A stretch of DNA of 9,412 nucleotides, taken from contig JAIDFD010000026.1 of assembly GCA_029054485.1 (NCBI GenBank), positions 1 to 9,412 of the forward strand. Direction: 5' to 3'. This DNA is from Clostridia bacterium. Its GTDB lineage: Bacteria; Bacillota; Clostridia; Christensenellales; Borkfalkiaceae. The first letter of the stretch is position 1. Each line of letters opens with the position of its first letter. Under the pieces are notes generated by a model. That model saw nothing but the letters and a program-made list of their open reading frames with translations, made no database searches and was not told the DNA's origin. The translations under genes were made by a program, and so were the position numbers. Of the stretch, positions 1-7,550 are shown piece by piece.

Positions 1-1860
1 GATATAACTGGTATCGTAAGCTGAAACAGAGTAACCGATATAGGTTGAAAGTACGCTTGTATCCGTTGTATAGGTAAATTGCAGTTCGTTTACCGCGCTC
101 ATTGCCTTGTACTGAGCGGTTTCGGGATTGAGCAAATCTTCCTTTTTGAAAGTACCCAAATCCACTTTTCCGCTTGCATAGACGAATTTGGAATAGTCTA
201 TTTCATCTTCATCGTCCGCTTTAAAGAAATCGTTTGTATTGTAATACGCCGAATTTCCGTGCGCGGGGGTGTATCCGTTATCAAACGACACATTGTCGCC
301 GCCGAGTACATAGTTAATATATGCCGAAAATTCTTTGAGCATACCGTCGATATTAAGTTTATTGCCGAGCAAGGTGTAACTTCCGTCATCGTTCTCGAAA
401 ACTCTGCCGTTATAGGGATAACTTCCGGTATACGCCTGCAATTTTTTGTATCTACCGCCCTCGTTGCTGTCGGTCAAATTGTCTTCGAAGAAAAGCCAGT
501 TGCTTGCGCCGTTGGTATAAATAGGCAAGTCGCTATCGGTCGCATCGAACGCGTACTTTGTTGCGCCGTTGAACCAAGCCGAACGCTGGTCTACAGTCTT
601 TATATCTTTGAGAAGCTGATTTCTTTCGTAATAATAGAAATTCTCGTCCAAATCATCGTTATCAGAGGCAGTGTAAATCGAGTTAAGCACTGCAAGATCC
701 GCACTCTGCAACGCATCGAACGGAAGCAAAATGTTGTACACAAAACCGTATTTGCCGTAGTTGGTACCGTCGAATTTGTCGCTGTCGTCTGTGTTGGGGC
801 TATACAACAGGAATGTATCGGACGACATATTGTCAATCGCGGATTCGAAATCAGCAGCCGTTGCGTAATCCCTCGTCTGTTGCTTTACAAGCTCTTCGTA
901 AATGTATTGCATATGCGAAGTAAGTTCGGTATCGCCCTCTTTCAGCTTGTCTTCAAGGTCTTTTTCGTAGTCGTTGAAGTATTTTGTAACCGCGCGGGCC
1001 TTAAGCTGGGTAAGATATTCGTCCTGAATATAGTCCAGCCCCATTATGTCGGTAAGATCTTCGTCCTCGTCAATAAGATAATTGTTGATAAGGTTGCTTA
1101 TAAAGCTGTTGTAAGCTCTGAGTCTTGTAAGTCTTGTAGTGCCGTCGAGCGCGTCTTCCTGATATGCTCCGCTGTCGGCAAGAAGATAACCCTGAAATCC
1201 TGTATATACATAGTAATCGAGCCCGCCGTCGGTGCCGTGGGGATAATAGTCCTCCTGCTCCACGTTGAGATTTACGGGAGTTGTGCGTGTATCCGTACCA
1301 ACGTAATCCTCGTCCTCGTCTATTACGATTTTTTCGTAATTGTCGATTGCAGAGTTGAGCGAGGTATAAAGCGAATAGCGCGCGAGAAGAACCTCATCGC
1401 TGTAAACAACGCTGTCCGTACCTACGTTTTCACTGCCCAAAAGATACTCGTATCTTTCAACATCGGTATTGTATCCGAGGAAAGTTTCAAGCGCGTTGCT
1501 ATCCTCGCTCTGCGATAAAAGTTCTAAAGTGCAGTACTGGGTAAGAACCGCGTTTTCCACGAGCGCGTCCAAGAGCATATTGAAAGTATCTTCATAAGAC
1601 GTGCCGCTCTGAATGTACGAGTAGCCCACATTTAAAAAGTATGAAACCAAATCTCTCTTCATAATCGAAGTCGAGGTTACGGCGTCTTTGTATACTTCAA
1701 GCTCGGCGGGGAACTTGTCCGAACGCGAAACGTCAACCTCGCAAATGACCTGTTCCATATCCTTTTGGTTATCCGAGGATACGAGTGAACAGCCCGTAAA
1801 GGTTGCGGTAAGCGCGATACACGTTGCAAGTGCGGCAACTGCCGCTGTTTTTTTCTTCAT
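1..1860 (-). CDS. Large secreted lipoprotein, SurA/PrsA-like foldase candidate (3' end outside window)
   Basis: Seen: an uninterrupted frame of 620 codons from an ATG at 1860 to the window edge, with no stop, so the C-terminus is missing. An AGGAG site (1869-1873) lies 8 bases before the ATG. The N-terminus is a lipoprotein signal: MKKK, a hydrophobic stretch to about residue 21, then FTGC with Cys24 as the likely lipidated residue. Residues about 61-110 (SIMKRDLVSYFLN, then LLDALVENAVLTQYC) resemble the helical SurA_N region of PrsA/SurA foldases. Residues 373-380 (FVYNILLP) and about 593-620 (LQFTYTTDTSVLSTYIGYSV) resemble the first strand and the middle of a parvulin rotamase domain, about 200 residues apart. 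The chain is rich in Asp, Tyr and Asn, with acidic clusters at 181-185, 264-268 and 549-553. Known: Clostridia often carry a PrsA-like isomerase after mfd. Inferred: an envelope protein-folding factor. A general substrate-binding or structural lipoprotein is the alternative. The gene is certain; the function is tentative. Confidence 0.9.
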   Translation of the reverse strand, partial: MKKKTAAVAALATCIALTATFTGCSLVSSDNQKDMEQVICEVDVSRSDKFPAELEVYKDAVTSTSIMKRDLVSYFLNVGYSYIQSGTSYEDTFNMLLDALVENAVLTQYCTLELLSQSEDSNALETFLGYNTDVERYEYLLGSENVGTDSVVYSDEVLLARYSLYTSLNSAIDNYEKIVIDEDEDYVGTDTRTTPVNLNVEQEDYYPHGTDGGLDYYVYTGFQGYLLADSGAYQEDALDGTTRLTRLRAYNSFISNLINNYLIDEDEDLTDIMGLDYIQDEYLTQLKARAVTKYFNDYEKDLEDKLKEGDTELTSHMQYIYEELVKQQTRDYATAADFESAIDNMSSDTFLLYSPNTDDSDKFDGTNYGKYGFVYNILLPFDALQSADLAVLNSIYTASDNDDLDENFYYYERNQLLKDIKTVDQRSAWFNGATKYAFDATDSDLPIYTNGASNWLFFEDNLTDSNEGGRYKKLQAYTGSYPYNGRVFENDDGSYTLLGNKLNIDGMLKEFSAYINYVLGGDNVSFDNGYTPAHGNSAYYNTNDFFKADDEDEIDYSKFVYASGKVDLGTFKKEDLLNPETAQYKAMSAVNELQFTYTTDTSVLSTYIGYSVSAYDTSYI

Positions 1861-1904
1861 AATGTTATCTCCTGCTATCAGGTAGCGATAAAATACCAAT
1901 TCCC

Positions 1905-1933
1905 ATTATATAATATTTGGAACGCGATAGCAA
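1905..1933 (-). promoter_or_regulatory. Sigma-A type promoter for the lipoprotein gene
   Basis: Read on the minus strand, a TTGCTA -35 box (1928-1933) and a perfect TATAAT -10 box (1905-1910) are separated by exactly 17 bases. Transcription would start near 1898, giving a leader of about 38 bases with an AGGAG ribosome site. The promoter lies in the 89-base gap after mfd, so the lipoprotein can be expressed independently of the upstream operon. No clear rho-independent terminator precedes it, so read-through from mfd remains possible. Confidence 0.6.
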
Positions 1934-1949
1934 ATAATTTTGGCGGAAT

Positions 1950-4900
1950 TTAAGTAAAACTTATAGCAAATTTTAAAAATTTTGTCATTTCAAGCATTGT
2001 TTTGGTCGGACTGCGCCTCGGTCTGAAAATAATCAGCGGCGCTTTTGCCATTGAAAGTTTTACGCTGTCTTTAAAGTTATCCAGTGCTGCGGCAAGTCTT
2101 TTATCGTTTAAGGAATTTATGGAAGGAAGTTCAAACGATCCCTCCGTACCGTCCACACATATTTTTTTGACGTTGAACTTGGTTGCGTAAGATTTTAACA
2201 CGGCGATAATAAGAAGATTTAAAACCTCGTCCGGCATAGGTCCGTAGTTGTCCTCTATCGAAAGGCAGACGCGCTTATAATCTTCGACCGAGCGTATTTC
2301 GGCAATCTGTTTATAGCAGTCCATTCTGCCCGCGCCCGACTCAACGTAGCTCTCGGGTATGTATGCGGTAGCCTTAATTTCAAGCTCGGCTGTGTACGCG
2401 CTTTCGCCCGTAAGCTCTTCCTTTAACAGTTTAGAATAAAGCTCGTAACCGACCTTATCCATATGTCCGTGCTGTTCCGCGCCGAGAACGTTGCCCGCGC
2501 CGCGGATTTCCAGATCGCGCATTGCGACCTTGAAGCCCGAGCCGAGTTCTGTGAACTGCATTATCGCTTTCAGCCTTTCAGCCGCGTCCGAAGTCAAAAC
2601 CTTTTCGGGCTTGAAAGTAAAATAAGCGTGCGCAAGGCGCGAGCCGCGCCCTACCCTTCCGCGAAGCTGGTAAAGCTGTGAAATGCCCAGTCTGTCAGCG
2701 TCTATTACGATAATCGTATTTGCGTTGGGAAGGTCTATTCCGTTTTCGATTATGGTCGTTGTGACAAGTATGTTTTTTTCACCGCGGTAGAAAGAGAAAA
2801 CGCTGTTTTCAAGGCTATCCCGCTCCATTCTGCCGTGGGCGTAACACACCTTACCCTCAGGCACGATTTCGGCAATTTTGCCCGCGAAAGACGAAATTGT
2901 TTCAACCCTGTTATAGAGAATAAACAGCTGACCTCCGCGCGATAATTCTCTTATGCACGCATCGCGGATAAGCGCCTCGGTTTCCTCTACCACATAAGTC
3001 TGAACGGGCAGTCTTTTCTGCGGCGGCGTATTTATCGTGCTTATATCCCTTATGCCAGAAAGCGACATATGCAGGGTGCGCGGAATGGGCGTTGCCGTCA
3101 TTGTAAGGCAATCTATATCCGACTTTAAATGTTTAATCTTTTCCTTGTGTTCAACGCCGAAGCGCTGTTCCTCGTCCAGAACAAGCAGTCCTAAATTATC
3201 GAACTTGACGTCGTCGGACAAAAGTCTGTGCGTTCCGACTATAAAATCGATATCGCCGTCTGCAAGTCTCTTTAAAGTTTCAGCCTGCTGTTTGGGGGTC
3301 TTGAAGCGGTTTAACTTTTCAACCCTTACGCCGAAGTCCTTAAATCTTTCCAGCGCGGTATTGAAGTGCTGTTCGGAAAGTACGGTGCCGGGACACATCA
3401 GAGCCGCCTGCCTGCCGCCGAGTACGCAGAGGTAAACCGCGCGGAGCGCGACCTCGGTCTTGCCGAAACCCACATCGCCGCAGAGAAGTCTGTCCATAAC
3501 TTTTTCGGAACACATATCCGCTTTTATCTCTTCTATGGAAGCAAGCTGGTCGGGTGTTTCCTCATAGATAAATGCGTCCTCGAACTCCTGCATCATTACG
3601 GAATTTTCGGGGAATTTAAAGCCCCTTTTCTCGCCGCGCTCTTTATAAAGCTGTTTTAAATCAAAAGCGAGTGCGCGTATCGAACGCTTTACCCTTTCCT
3701 TTATCCTGTCAAAATCCGCTCCGCCTATTTTTGAAAGGGGCGGATTTGTTTCACCAACGTATTTTGACAGTACGTCCATTTGTTCAACGGGAACATACAA
3801 AACGTCTCCGCCCTTGTACTCTATTGCAACGTATTCCTTTATTCCATCGGTGGTTTCTATCTTTTTAGTGCCAGTAATTTTGCCTATGCCGTGTTTTTCG
3901 TGTACTGCATAGTCGCCTATCTCGGGCGCGGTGAACATATCGCCGCGCTTTCTCTTTATGCGCTTTGTCACCGCTTTTGTGTATAAGTCACCGCTTCCCA
4001 GAATTACAAGCTTGCTTTCGTGTAAAATCAAGCCGTGGGGCATTTCCTCTGATGTTATCGAAACGCCTCGCAGGGCTTCAAGCCTGTCGGGAACGGGATA
4101 AACGGGCAAATACTCGTCCGTTAAAAGCGCGGCAAGTTTTTCATATCTTTGTATGCCGCCCGTATATATAAGAACCCTGTAACCGCTTGAAAGCCAATTC
4201 TTCAAATCGGTTATAAGCTGAGGCATTGCGTTGAGATAAGAAGGCGCGGGCGATGAAGTGAAGTTATAGGTCTTTAACGGCGCGAAAAACTGCGTGCTTG
4301 TAGTAAACGTCTGCAATGCAAGACAGCGGAACTTTTTAAATCCCTCGTAAAGCGCTTCGGGAGCGATTAACTGCGCCAGACTGAAATTGAACGCTTCGCC
4401 CGCCTTTTTAAGCTCCTGAACGCGTTGGGAATGTTCTTTATAAATCCCGTTCATTGTATCGTTAATCAGCTTGCACTCATCGAACACTATAATCGTGTCT
4501 TTATCGAGAATATCGAATACGGTACGCGCACAGCCAAGCAGCGGCATAACGAACGAAGCCCCGGCAAAGGGCGCGCCCGAATCTAATTTGATAAAAATAT
4601 CGTCCGAAACCGCTCTTGCACGGCGCAAAGCTTCAGACGGGCTGTTTTTAAGGCAGTCTGAAATTTCCGCTTTTACTCTTTTTATATCCTCGGCGGTATA
4701 GCTCACGTCTGTTGCGGCGACTACGCATACGGCTTTCACCTCTTCAAGTCTTTCACCGCTCGTTGTATCGTAGGGGCGGATTTTTTCAACCGTATCTCCG
4801 AAAAAATCTATGCGGACTGGATTGTCGCAGTTTATCGGGTACAAATCGAGAATATCGCCGCGCACCGCAAACGAGCCTTTGCTGTCAACCGAGTATTCGC

Positions 4901-5357
4901 GCGTGTAGCCCATTTGCACAAGTTTTTGCGGAATTGCGGAATAGTCGTAATCCCTGCCGACTTCGAGGTTTATAAAATCTATCTGCGCGGGAAAAAGCTG
5001 CATTACGCTTTCAACGTCCGCAACAACTACGCGCGCGCCCGAACGCATCGAGTGTATTGCCGAAAGTCTTTTATACAGCGCGTCTTTGGAAAGCGCGTCC
5101 TTGTATAAAATTACCTCGTCTTTGGCGCATAGGTGCGCACAGCTTTTGCCCGAAAGCGCGCTGATAGACGAGTACGCTTTCGCCGCGGAAACGCCGTCCG
5201 AAGTTATGTAAAGAATTTTTTGCTCAGGCAGAGCCGACAGCAGATATTTATGAGGTTCGGAAACGCCGAAAACCGCCGTCGGAGTACCGAGGCGGACATC
5301 GTTTCCGAGGGAATCGTAGTTCCCTCCTAAATTGCGGTAGGTAAAGAATTGTTCCAA
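1950..5357 (-). CDS. mfd: Transcription-repair coupling factor Mfd
   Basis: This DNA translocase recognises RNA polymerase stalled at lesions, pushes it off and recruits UvrA for nucleotide excision repair. The 1135 residues compare with about 1150-1180 in E. coli and B. subtilis, so it is full length. Visible in order: a UvrB-like N-terminal module (GDILDLYP at 167-174, RIDFFGD at 182-188); the CarD-like RNA polymerase interaction domain at about 477-533 (GDYAVHEKHGIGKI ... LYVPVEQMD); then the RecG-like motor with Walker A GDVGFGKTE (627-635), DEEQ box (728-731), TATPIPRT (754-761) and QLRGRVGRG (897-905); and the C-terminal D7 region at about 985-1100. The start is a TTG at 5357-5355; no ATG occurs in frame until residue 104, too late to keep the UvrB-like module intact. 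It begins 20 bases after the pth stop, so the two are probably co-transcribed. No key residue is missing. Confidence 0.98.
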   Translation of the reverse strand: MEQFFTYRNLGGNYDSLGNDVRLGTPTAVFGVSEPHKYLLSALPEQKILYITSDGVSAAKAYSSISALSGKSCAHLCAKDEVILYKDALSKDALYKRLSAIHSMRSGARVVVADVESVMQLFPAQIDFINLEVGRDYDYSAIPQKLVQMGYTREYSVDSKGSFAVRGDILDLYPINCDNPVRIDFFGDTVEKIRPYDTTSGERLEEVKAVCVVAATDVSYTAEDIKRVKAEISDCLKNSPSEALRRARAVSDDIFIKLDSGAPFAGASFVMPLLGCARTVFDILDKDTIIVFDECKLINDTMNGIYKEHSQRVQELKKAGEAFNFSLAQLIAPEALYEGFKKFRCLALQTFTTSTQFFAPLKTYNFTSSPAPSYLNAMPQLITDLKNWLSSGYRVLIYTGGIQRYEKLAALLTDEYLPVYPVPDRLEALRGVSITSEEMPHGLILHESKLVILGSGDLYTKAVTKRIKRKRGDMFTAPEIGDYAVHEKHGIGKITGTKKIETTDGIKEYVAIEYKGGDVLYVPVEQMDVLSKYVGETNPPLSKIGGADFDRIKERVKRSIRALAFDLKQLYKERGEKRGFKFPENSVMMQEFEDAFIYEETPDQLASIEEIKADMCSEKVMDRLLCGDVGFGKTEVALRAVYLCVLGGRQAALMCPGTVLSEQHFNTALERFKDFGVRVEKLNRFKTPKQQAETLKRLADGDIDFIVGTHRLLSDDVKFDNLGLLVLDEEQRFGVEHKEKIKHLKSDIDCLTMTATPIPRTLHMSLSGIRDISTINTPPQKRLPVQTYVVEETEALIRDACIRELSRGGQLFILYNRVETISSFAGKIAEIVPEGKVCYAHGRMERDSLENSVFSFYRGEKNILVTTTIIENGIDLPNANTIIVIDADRLGISQLYQLRGRVGRGSRLAHAYFTFKPEKVLTSDAAERLKAIMQFTELGSGFKVAMRDLEIRGAGNVLGAEQHGHMDKVGYELYSKLLKEELTGESAYTAELEIKATAYIPESYVESGAGRMDCYKQIAEIRSVEDYKRVCLSIEDNYGPMPDEVLNLLIIAVLKSYATKFNVKKICVDGTEGSFELPSINSLNDKRLAAALDNFKDSVKLSMAKAPLIIFRPRRSPTKTMLEMTKFLKFAISFT

Positions 5358-5365
5358 AATACTTA

Positions 5366-5371
5366 CCTTTT
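5366..5371 (-). promoter_or_regulatory. Ribosome binding site fixing the TTG start of mfd
   Basis: On the minus strand AAAAGG lies 8 bases before the TTG at 5357. It sits in an A/T-rich spacer between the pth stop and mfd. Its spacing supports the TTG as the true initiator, since no other start codon is usefully placed. Confidence 0.65.
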
Positions 5372-5377
5372 ATTTTA

Positions 5378-5941
5378 TTAACCGTTGTACGCGGTCATAA
5401 CAAGTTCTGTCTTTTCACCTTTGGCAAGCGCGATTGCCGCGTCCGCCGCACGCTGACAGGCGGCGACAAACAACTCGTAGTCTTCCTTTCTGACTTCCGA
5501 AAGGACGTAGTTTATTATAGGGATATTCACTTCGCTGTCGCGGATACCTATTCTTATTCTGACGAAGTTCGAAGTATTTATTTCGGAAATAACCGAACGC
5601 ATACCGTTGTGCGTTCCCGCGCTTCCCGAGGGGCGTATTCTTACCGTGCCCTTGGGAATATCGTAATCATCGTAGATTATAACAAGGTCATCGGCAGTTG
5701 CCTTGTATTTTGCAAGCAACTGCTTAACCGCTCTGCCGCTTAAATTCATATAGGTAACGGGGCGCGCGATTATTACCTTTTCGCCGCCGATATTACCCTC
5801 TGCCACCCAGCTCTCACATTCCTTTTTCTTGAATTTTACGTCCAGCTTTGCGGCAACGTCGCCAACGGCGATATAGCCCATATTGTGAAAAGTTTTTAAG
5901 TACTTTTCTTCGGGATTACCTAAGCCCACGATAATTTTCAT
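5378..5941 (-). CDS. pth: Peptidyl-tRNA hydrolase
   Basis: Pth cleaves the ester bond of peptidyl-tRNA released from stalled ribosomes and recycles the tRNA in the cytoplasm. The product is 187 residues, normal for the family. It opens with the hallmark MKIIVGLGNP. Residues matching the E. coli active site are Asn9, the catalytic His19 (in TFHNMG), Asn66 (TYMN), Asp91 (YDDYDIPKG) and Asn112 (GTHNGMRS). Small departures from the usual consensus are TFHN for TRHN and GTHNG for GGHNG. An ATG 27 bases further upstream (5968) is also in frame, but it would lie inside the intergenic hairpin and add nine residues not seen in the family. The ATG at 5941 has a strong AAAGGA site 5 bases away and is preferred. 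It follows prs by 49 bases and precedes mfd by 20, the usual Firmicute order, here without a ctc gene between prs and pth. Confidence 0.97.
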   Translation of the reverse strand: MKIIVGLGNPEEKYLKTFHNMGYIAVGDVAAKLDVKFKKKECESWVAEGNIGGEKVIIARPVTYMNLSGRAVKQLLAKYKATADDLVIIYDDYDIPKGTVRIRPSGSAGTHNGMRSVISEINTSNFVRIRIGIRDSEVNIPIINYVLSEVRKEDYELFVAACQRAADAAIALAKGEKTELVMTAYNG

Positions 5942-5946
5942 AGCTT

Positions 5947-5952
5947 TCCTTT
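5947..5952 (-). promoter_or_regulatory. Ribosome binding site deciding the pth start
   Basis: On the minus strand AAAGGA lies 5 bases before the ATG at 5941. The alternative upstream in-frame ATG at 5968 has no such site and falls in the prs-pth hairpin. This favours the 187-residue product. Confidence 0.75.
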
Positions 5953-5962
5953 TTAAATCAAA

Positions 5963-5982
5963 CGCCACAGCGTACTGTGGCG
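5963..5982 (-). terminator. prs-pth intergenic hairpin, weak terminator or attenuator candidate
   Basis: A perfect 8-bp inverted repeat, CGCCACAG and CTGTGGCG, encloses a 4-base loop. It begins 8 bases after the prs stop. On the minus strand it is followed by TTTGATTT, and three A-T pairs can extend the stem past a single bulged C. The broken U-tract suggests partial termination or a processing/stability element between prs and pth rather than a strong terminator. On the plus strand the trailing sequence (GTTTGTTATC) is even less terminator-like. Confidence 0.55.
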
Positions 5983-5990
5983 GTTTGTTA

Positions 5991-6938
5991 TCAGTCGTAT
6001 ATTTTTGACATAGGTCTGTCGAGATAAACGTTTTCGATTGCCGAAGCGAATATAGGCGCGGTGGTAATCATTTTGAATATCGGCAGCATCTTCTCTTTGG
6101 GAATGTTGATAGTATCGAGCATTGCAAGCTCAGTAATAGGCGAAGCCTTCAATCTGTCGATTGCGGGACCTGATAAAACTCCGTGCGAACAGCAAGCGTA
6201 AATCTCTTTCGCGCCTGCTTCCTTCAACGCTATCGCGCCCTGCACGATTGTTCCCGCGGTATCTATCATATCATCGATCATAAGGCAGTTTTTGCCTTTT
6301 ACGTCGCCGATAATGTTCATAACTTCCATAACGTTCGCCTTGGGGCGGCGCTTGTCGATTATCGCCATTTTGGCGTCCATACGGGTTGCAACCTTTCTTG
6401 CCCTCGCAACCGAACCGATATCGGGCGAAACCACCACGAAATCATCATCTACTTTGGGTTTGAAGTGGTTATACAGCGTAGGTCCGCCGACAAGGTTGTC
6501 CAGAGGAATATCGAAGAAGCCCTGAATTTGCAGACAGTGCAAGTCCATTGTGAGAACCCTGTCCGCACCTGCCGACGTGATAAGATTGGCAACGAGCTTT
6601 GCCGTAATGGGTTCGCGCGAACGCGCCTTTCTGTCCTGACGGGCATAGCCGAAATAGGGGATTACGGCGGTAATTCTTCCCGCACTTGCACGCTTTGCCG
6701 CATCAATCATTATGAGAAGCTCCATAAGATTGGTGTTTACGGGCGAGCTTGTGGACTGGATAAGGAACACGTCTTTGCCGCGGATTGACTCGTCGTAGCG
6801 GACGTAAATCTCACCGTCTGAAAAATGGGTTACTTCCATTTGTCCGAGCGAAGTATTGAGCTGTTTTGCAATAGCTTCCGCAAGGGGCTTGTTTGAATTA
6901 CCAGTAAAGATTTTAATTTCGTTACCGTGGTTAATCAT
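5991..6938 (-). CDS. prs: Ribose-phosphate pyrophosphokinase (PRPP synthetase)
   Basis: Prs transfers pyrophosphate from ATP to ribose 5-phosphate, giving the PRPP used for purine, pyrimidine, histidine, tryptophan and NAD synthesis. The 315-residue length is typical of the class I bacterial enzyme. Visible motifs are FTGNSNKPLA (11-20), FSDGEIYV (39-46), the ATP loop FGYARQDRK (96-104), DLHCLQIQGFFDIPLDNL (132-149), SPDIGSVARAR (171-181), KRRP (197-200) and the PRPP-binding loop IDDMIDTAGT (221-230). Two motif positions differ from the common form: DLHC where DLHA is usual, and DIGS where DxGG is usual. Catalytic-loop residues look intact. It has its own promoter upstream and a strong ribosome site at an unusually long distance from the ATG. 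It is followed by a hairpin and then pth. Confidence 0.98.
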   Translation of the reverse strand: MINHGNEIKIFTGNSNKPLAEAIAKQLNTSLGQMEVTHFSDGEIYVRYDESIRGKDVFLIQSTSSPVNTNLMELLIMIDAAKRASAGRITAVIPYFGYARQDRKARSREPITAKLVANLITSAGADRVLTMDLHCLQIQGFFDIPLDNLVGGPTLYNHFKPKVDDDFVVVSPDIGSVARARKVATRMDAKMAIIDKRRPKANVMEVMNIIGDVKGKNCLMIDDMIDTAGTIVQGAIALKEAGAKEIYACCSHGVLSGPAIDRLKASPITELAMLDTINIPKEKMLPIFKMITTAPIFASAIENVYLDRPMSKIYD

Positions 6939-6950
6939 TTGGGTCTTAAT

Positions 6951-6956
6951 TCCTCC
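6951..6956 (-). promoter_or_regulatory. Ribosome binding site of prs with long spacing
   Basis: On the minus strand GGAGGA is a strong Shine-Dalgarno match but lies 12 bases before the ATG at 6938, longer than the usual 5-9. An ATT codon directly after it is in frame with prs (ATT AAG ACC CAA ATG). The ATG gives the N-terminus expected for the family (MINHGNEIKIFTGNSN), so it is kept as the start. Confidence 0.55.
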
Positions 6957-7025
6957 GATTTTACTTTCGTATTCAAAGAGAGTTTTCCCTCTCGTTCGTT
7001 CCTTTGGTTTTGCGCTCCGTATACC

Positions 7026-7054
7026 ATTTTATTATCATACGGCTTTAAAGTCAA
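7026..7054 (-). promoter_or_regulatory. Sigma-A type promoter for prs
   Basis: On the minus strand TTGACT (7049-7054) and TAAAAT (7026-7031) are separated by exactly 17 bases. Transcription would begin near 7019, giving a leader of about 80 bases. The leader contains a small GAGAG/CTCTC hairpin (6978-6993, 6-base loop) ahead of the ribosome site. The promoter lies in the 153-base gap between tadA and prs, where no convincing terminator is visible. Prs could therefore be fed both by this promoter and by read-through from tadA. Confidence 0.65.
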
Positions 7055-7091
7055 CTTAAATCGCCGAACAATTTGCCTATGGAAGTATTTT

Positions 7092-7550
7092 TCAGTTTTC
7101 GTGTTTTTCTGACTTTCTTACCCGCGTAAAGAAAGCGGAAAGAATTGCCGCACATTCCTCTTCCATAACCCCGCCCTCCACTTCTATGGTGTGGTTCACA
7201 AGGTTTGAAGCGGCGAGCTGAGCCGTCATAGAACGTCCCTTGCCCTCGGGCGCGCCGTAGTACACCTTTTTAATACGCGCGTTGAGCATTGCGCCGAGAC
7301 ACATAGGGCAGGGCTCTAACGTGACGTAAATCTCGCACTCCGGTATGCGCCAGCTTTTCAGCTTTTTGCACGCCTTTTCAATCGCCTCTATTTCGGCATG
7401 AGCGGTCGCTATCTGTTTTTTTGTTCGCTTGTTGTGTCCGCGCGAAATTATTTTTCCGCCGCACACCACAACCGCGCCGATGGGCACCTCGCCCTCGTCC
7501 ATAGCTTTTTGCGCGCATTTAAGCGCGGCTTGCATAAATTTATCAGCCAT
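7092..7550 (-). CDS. tadA: tRNA-specific adenosine deaminase TadA
   Basis: TadA converts adenosine 34 to inosine in the anticodon of tRNA-Arg(ACG), allowing it to read CGU, CGC and CGA codons. The 152-residue length is typical. The zinc deaminase signature is complete: HAE at 51-53 (His51 zinc ligand, Glu53 proton shuttle) and PCPMC at 80-84 (Cys81 and Cys84 ligands). GAVVV (25-29) and Asn40 precede it as expected, and the C-terminal NH...EGGVMEEEC and FFTRVR match the TadA family rather than cytidine or guanine deaminases. The ATG overlaps the end of the M14 peptidase gene by 8 bases (ATGGCTGA), so translation is probably coupled. Only a weak GGA ribosome site precedes it. Assignment is by motif and length; the tRNA target is inferred from the family. 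Confidence 0.95.
   Translation of the reverse strand: MADKFMQAALKCAQKAMDEGEVPIGAVVVCGGKIISRGHNKRTKKQIATAHAEIEAIEKACKKLKSWRIPECEIYVTLEPCPMCLGAMLNARIKKVYYGAPEGKGRSMTAQLAASNLVNHTIEVEGGVMEEECAAILSAFFTRVRKSEKHEN

Noticed and set aside
79..1518. Long plus-strand open frame of 479 codons, starting with TTG
   Set aside because: It is the codon-for-codon antisense of the minus-strand lipoprotein gene, which has a proper ribosome site, a lipoprotein signal and sensible composition. The plus-strand product is hydrophobic and low in recognisable motifs, and has no promoter or ribosome site.
1867..1933. Short GCTATC...GATAGC inverted repeat upstream of the lipoprotein gene
   Set aside because: One arm lies in the -35 region, upstream of the predicted transcript start, so it cannot form in the RNA; the arms are only 6 bases and could be chance.
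3037..3659. Two overlapping plus-strand open frames opposite mfd
   Set aside because: They cover the conserved helicase-motif part of mfd; the openness follows from its codon use and neither has a ribosome site or recognisable domain.
5942..5968. Nine-residue N-terminal extension of Pth from an upstream ATG
   Set aside because: The extension starts within the prs-pth hairpin, lacks a ribosome site and is not seen in the family; the ATG at 5941 has a strong site and yields the canonical MKIIVGLGNP.
6183..6788. Plus-strand open frame of 201 codons opposite prs
   Set aside because: It lies entirely within the well-supported prs gene on the other strand, and its Cys/His/Arg-rich translation matches no family I know.
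7073..7091. Possible terminator after tadA
   Set aside because: No inverted repeat with a U-tract could be found between the tadA stop and the prs promoter.
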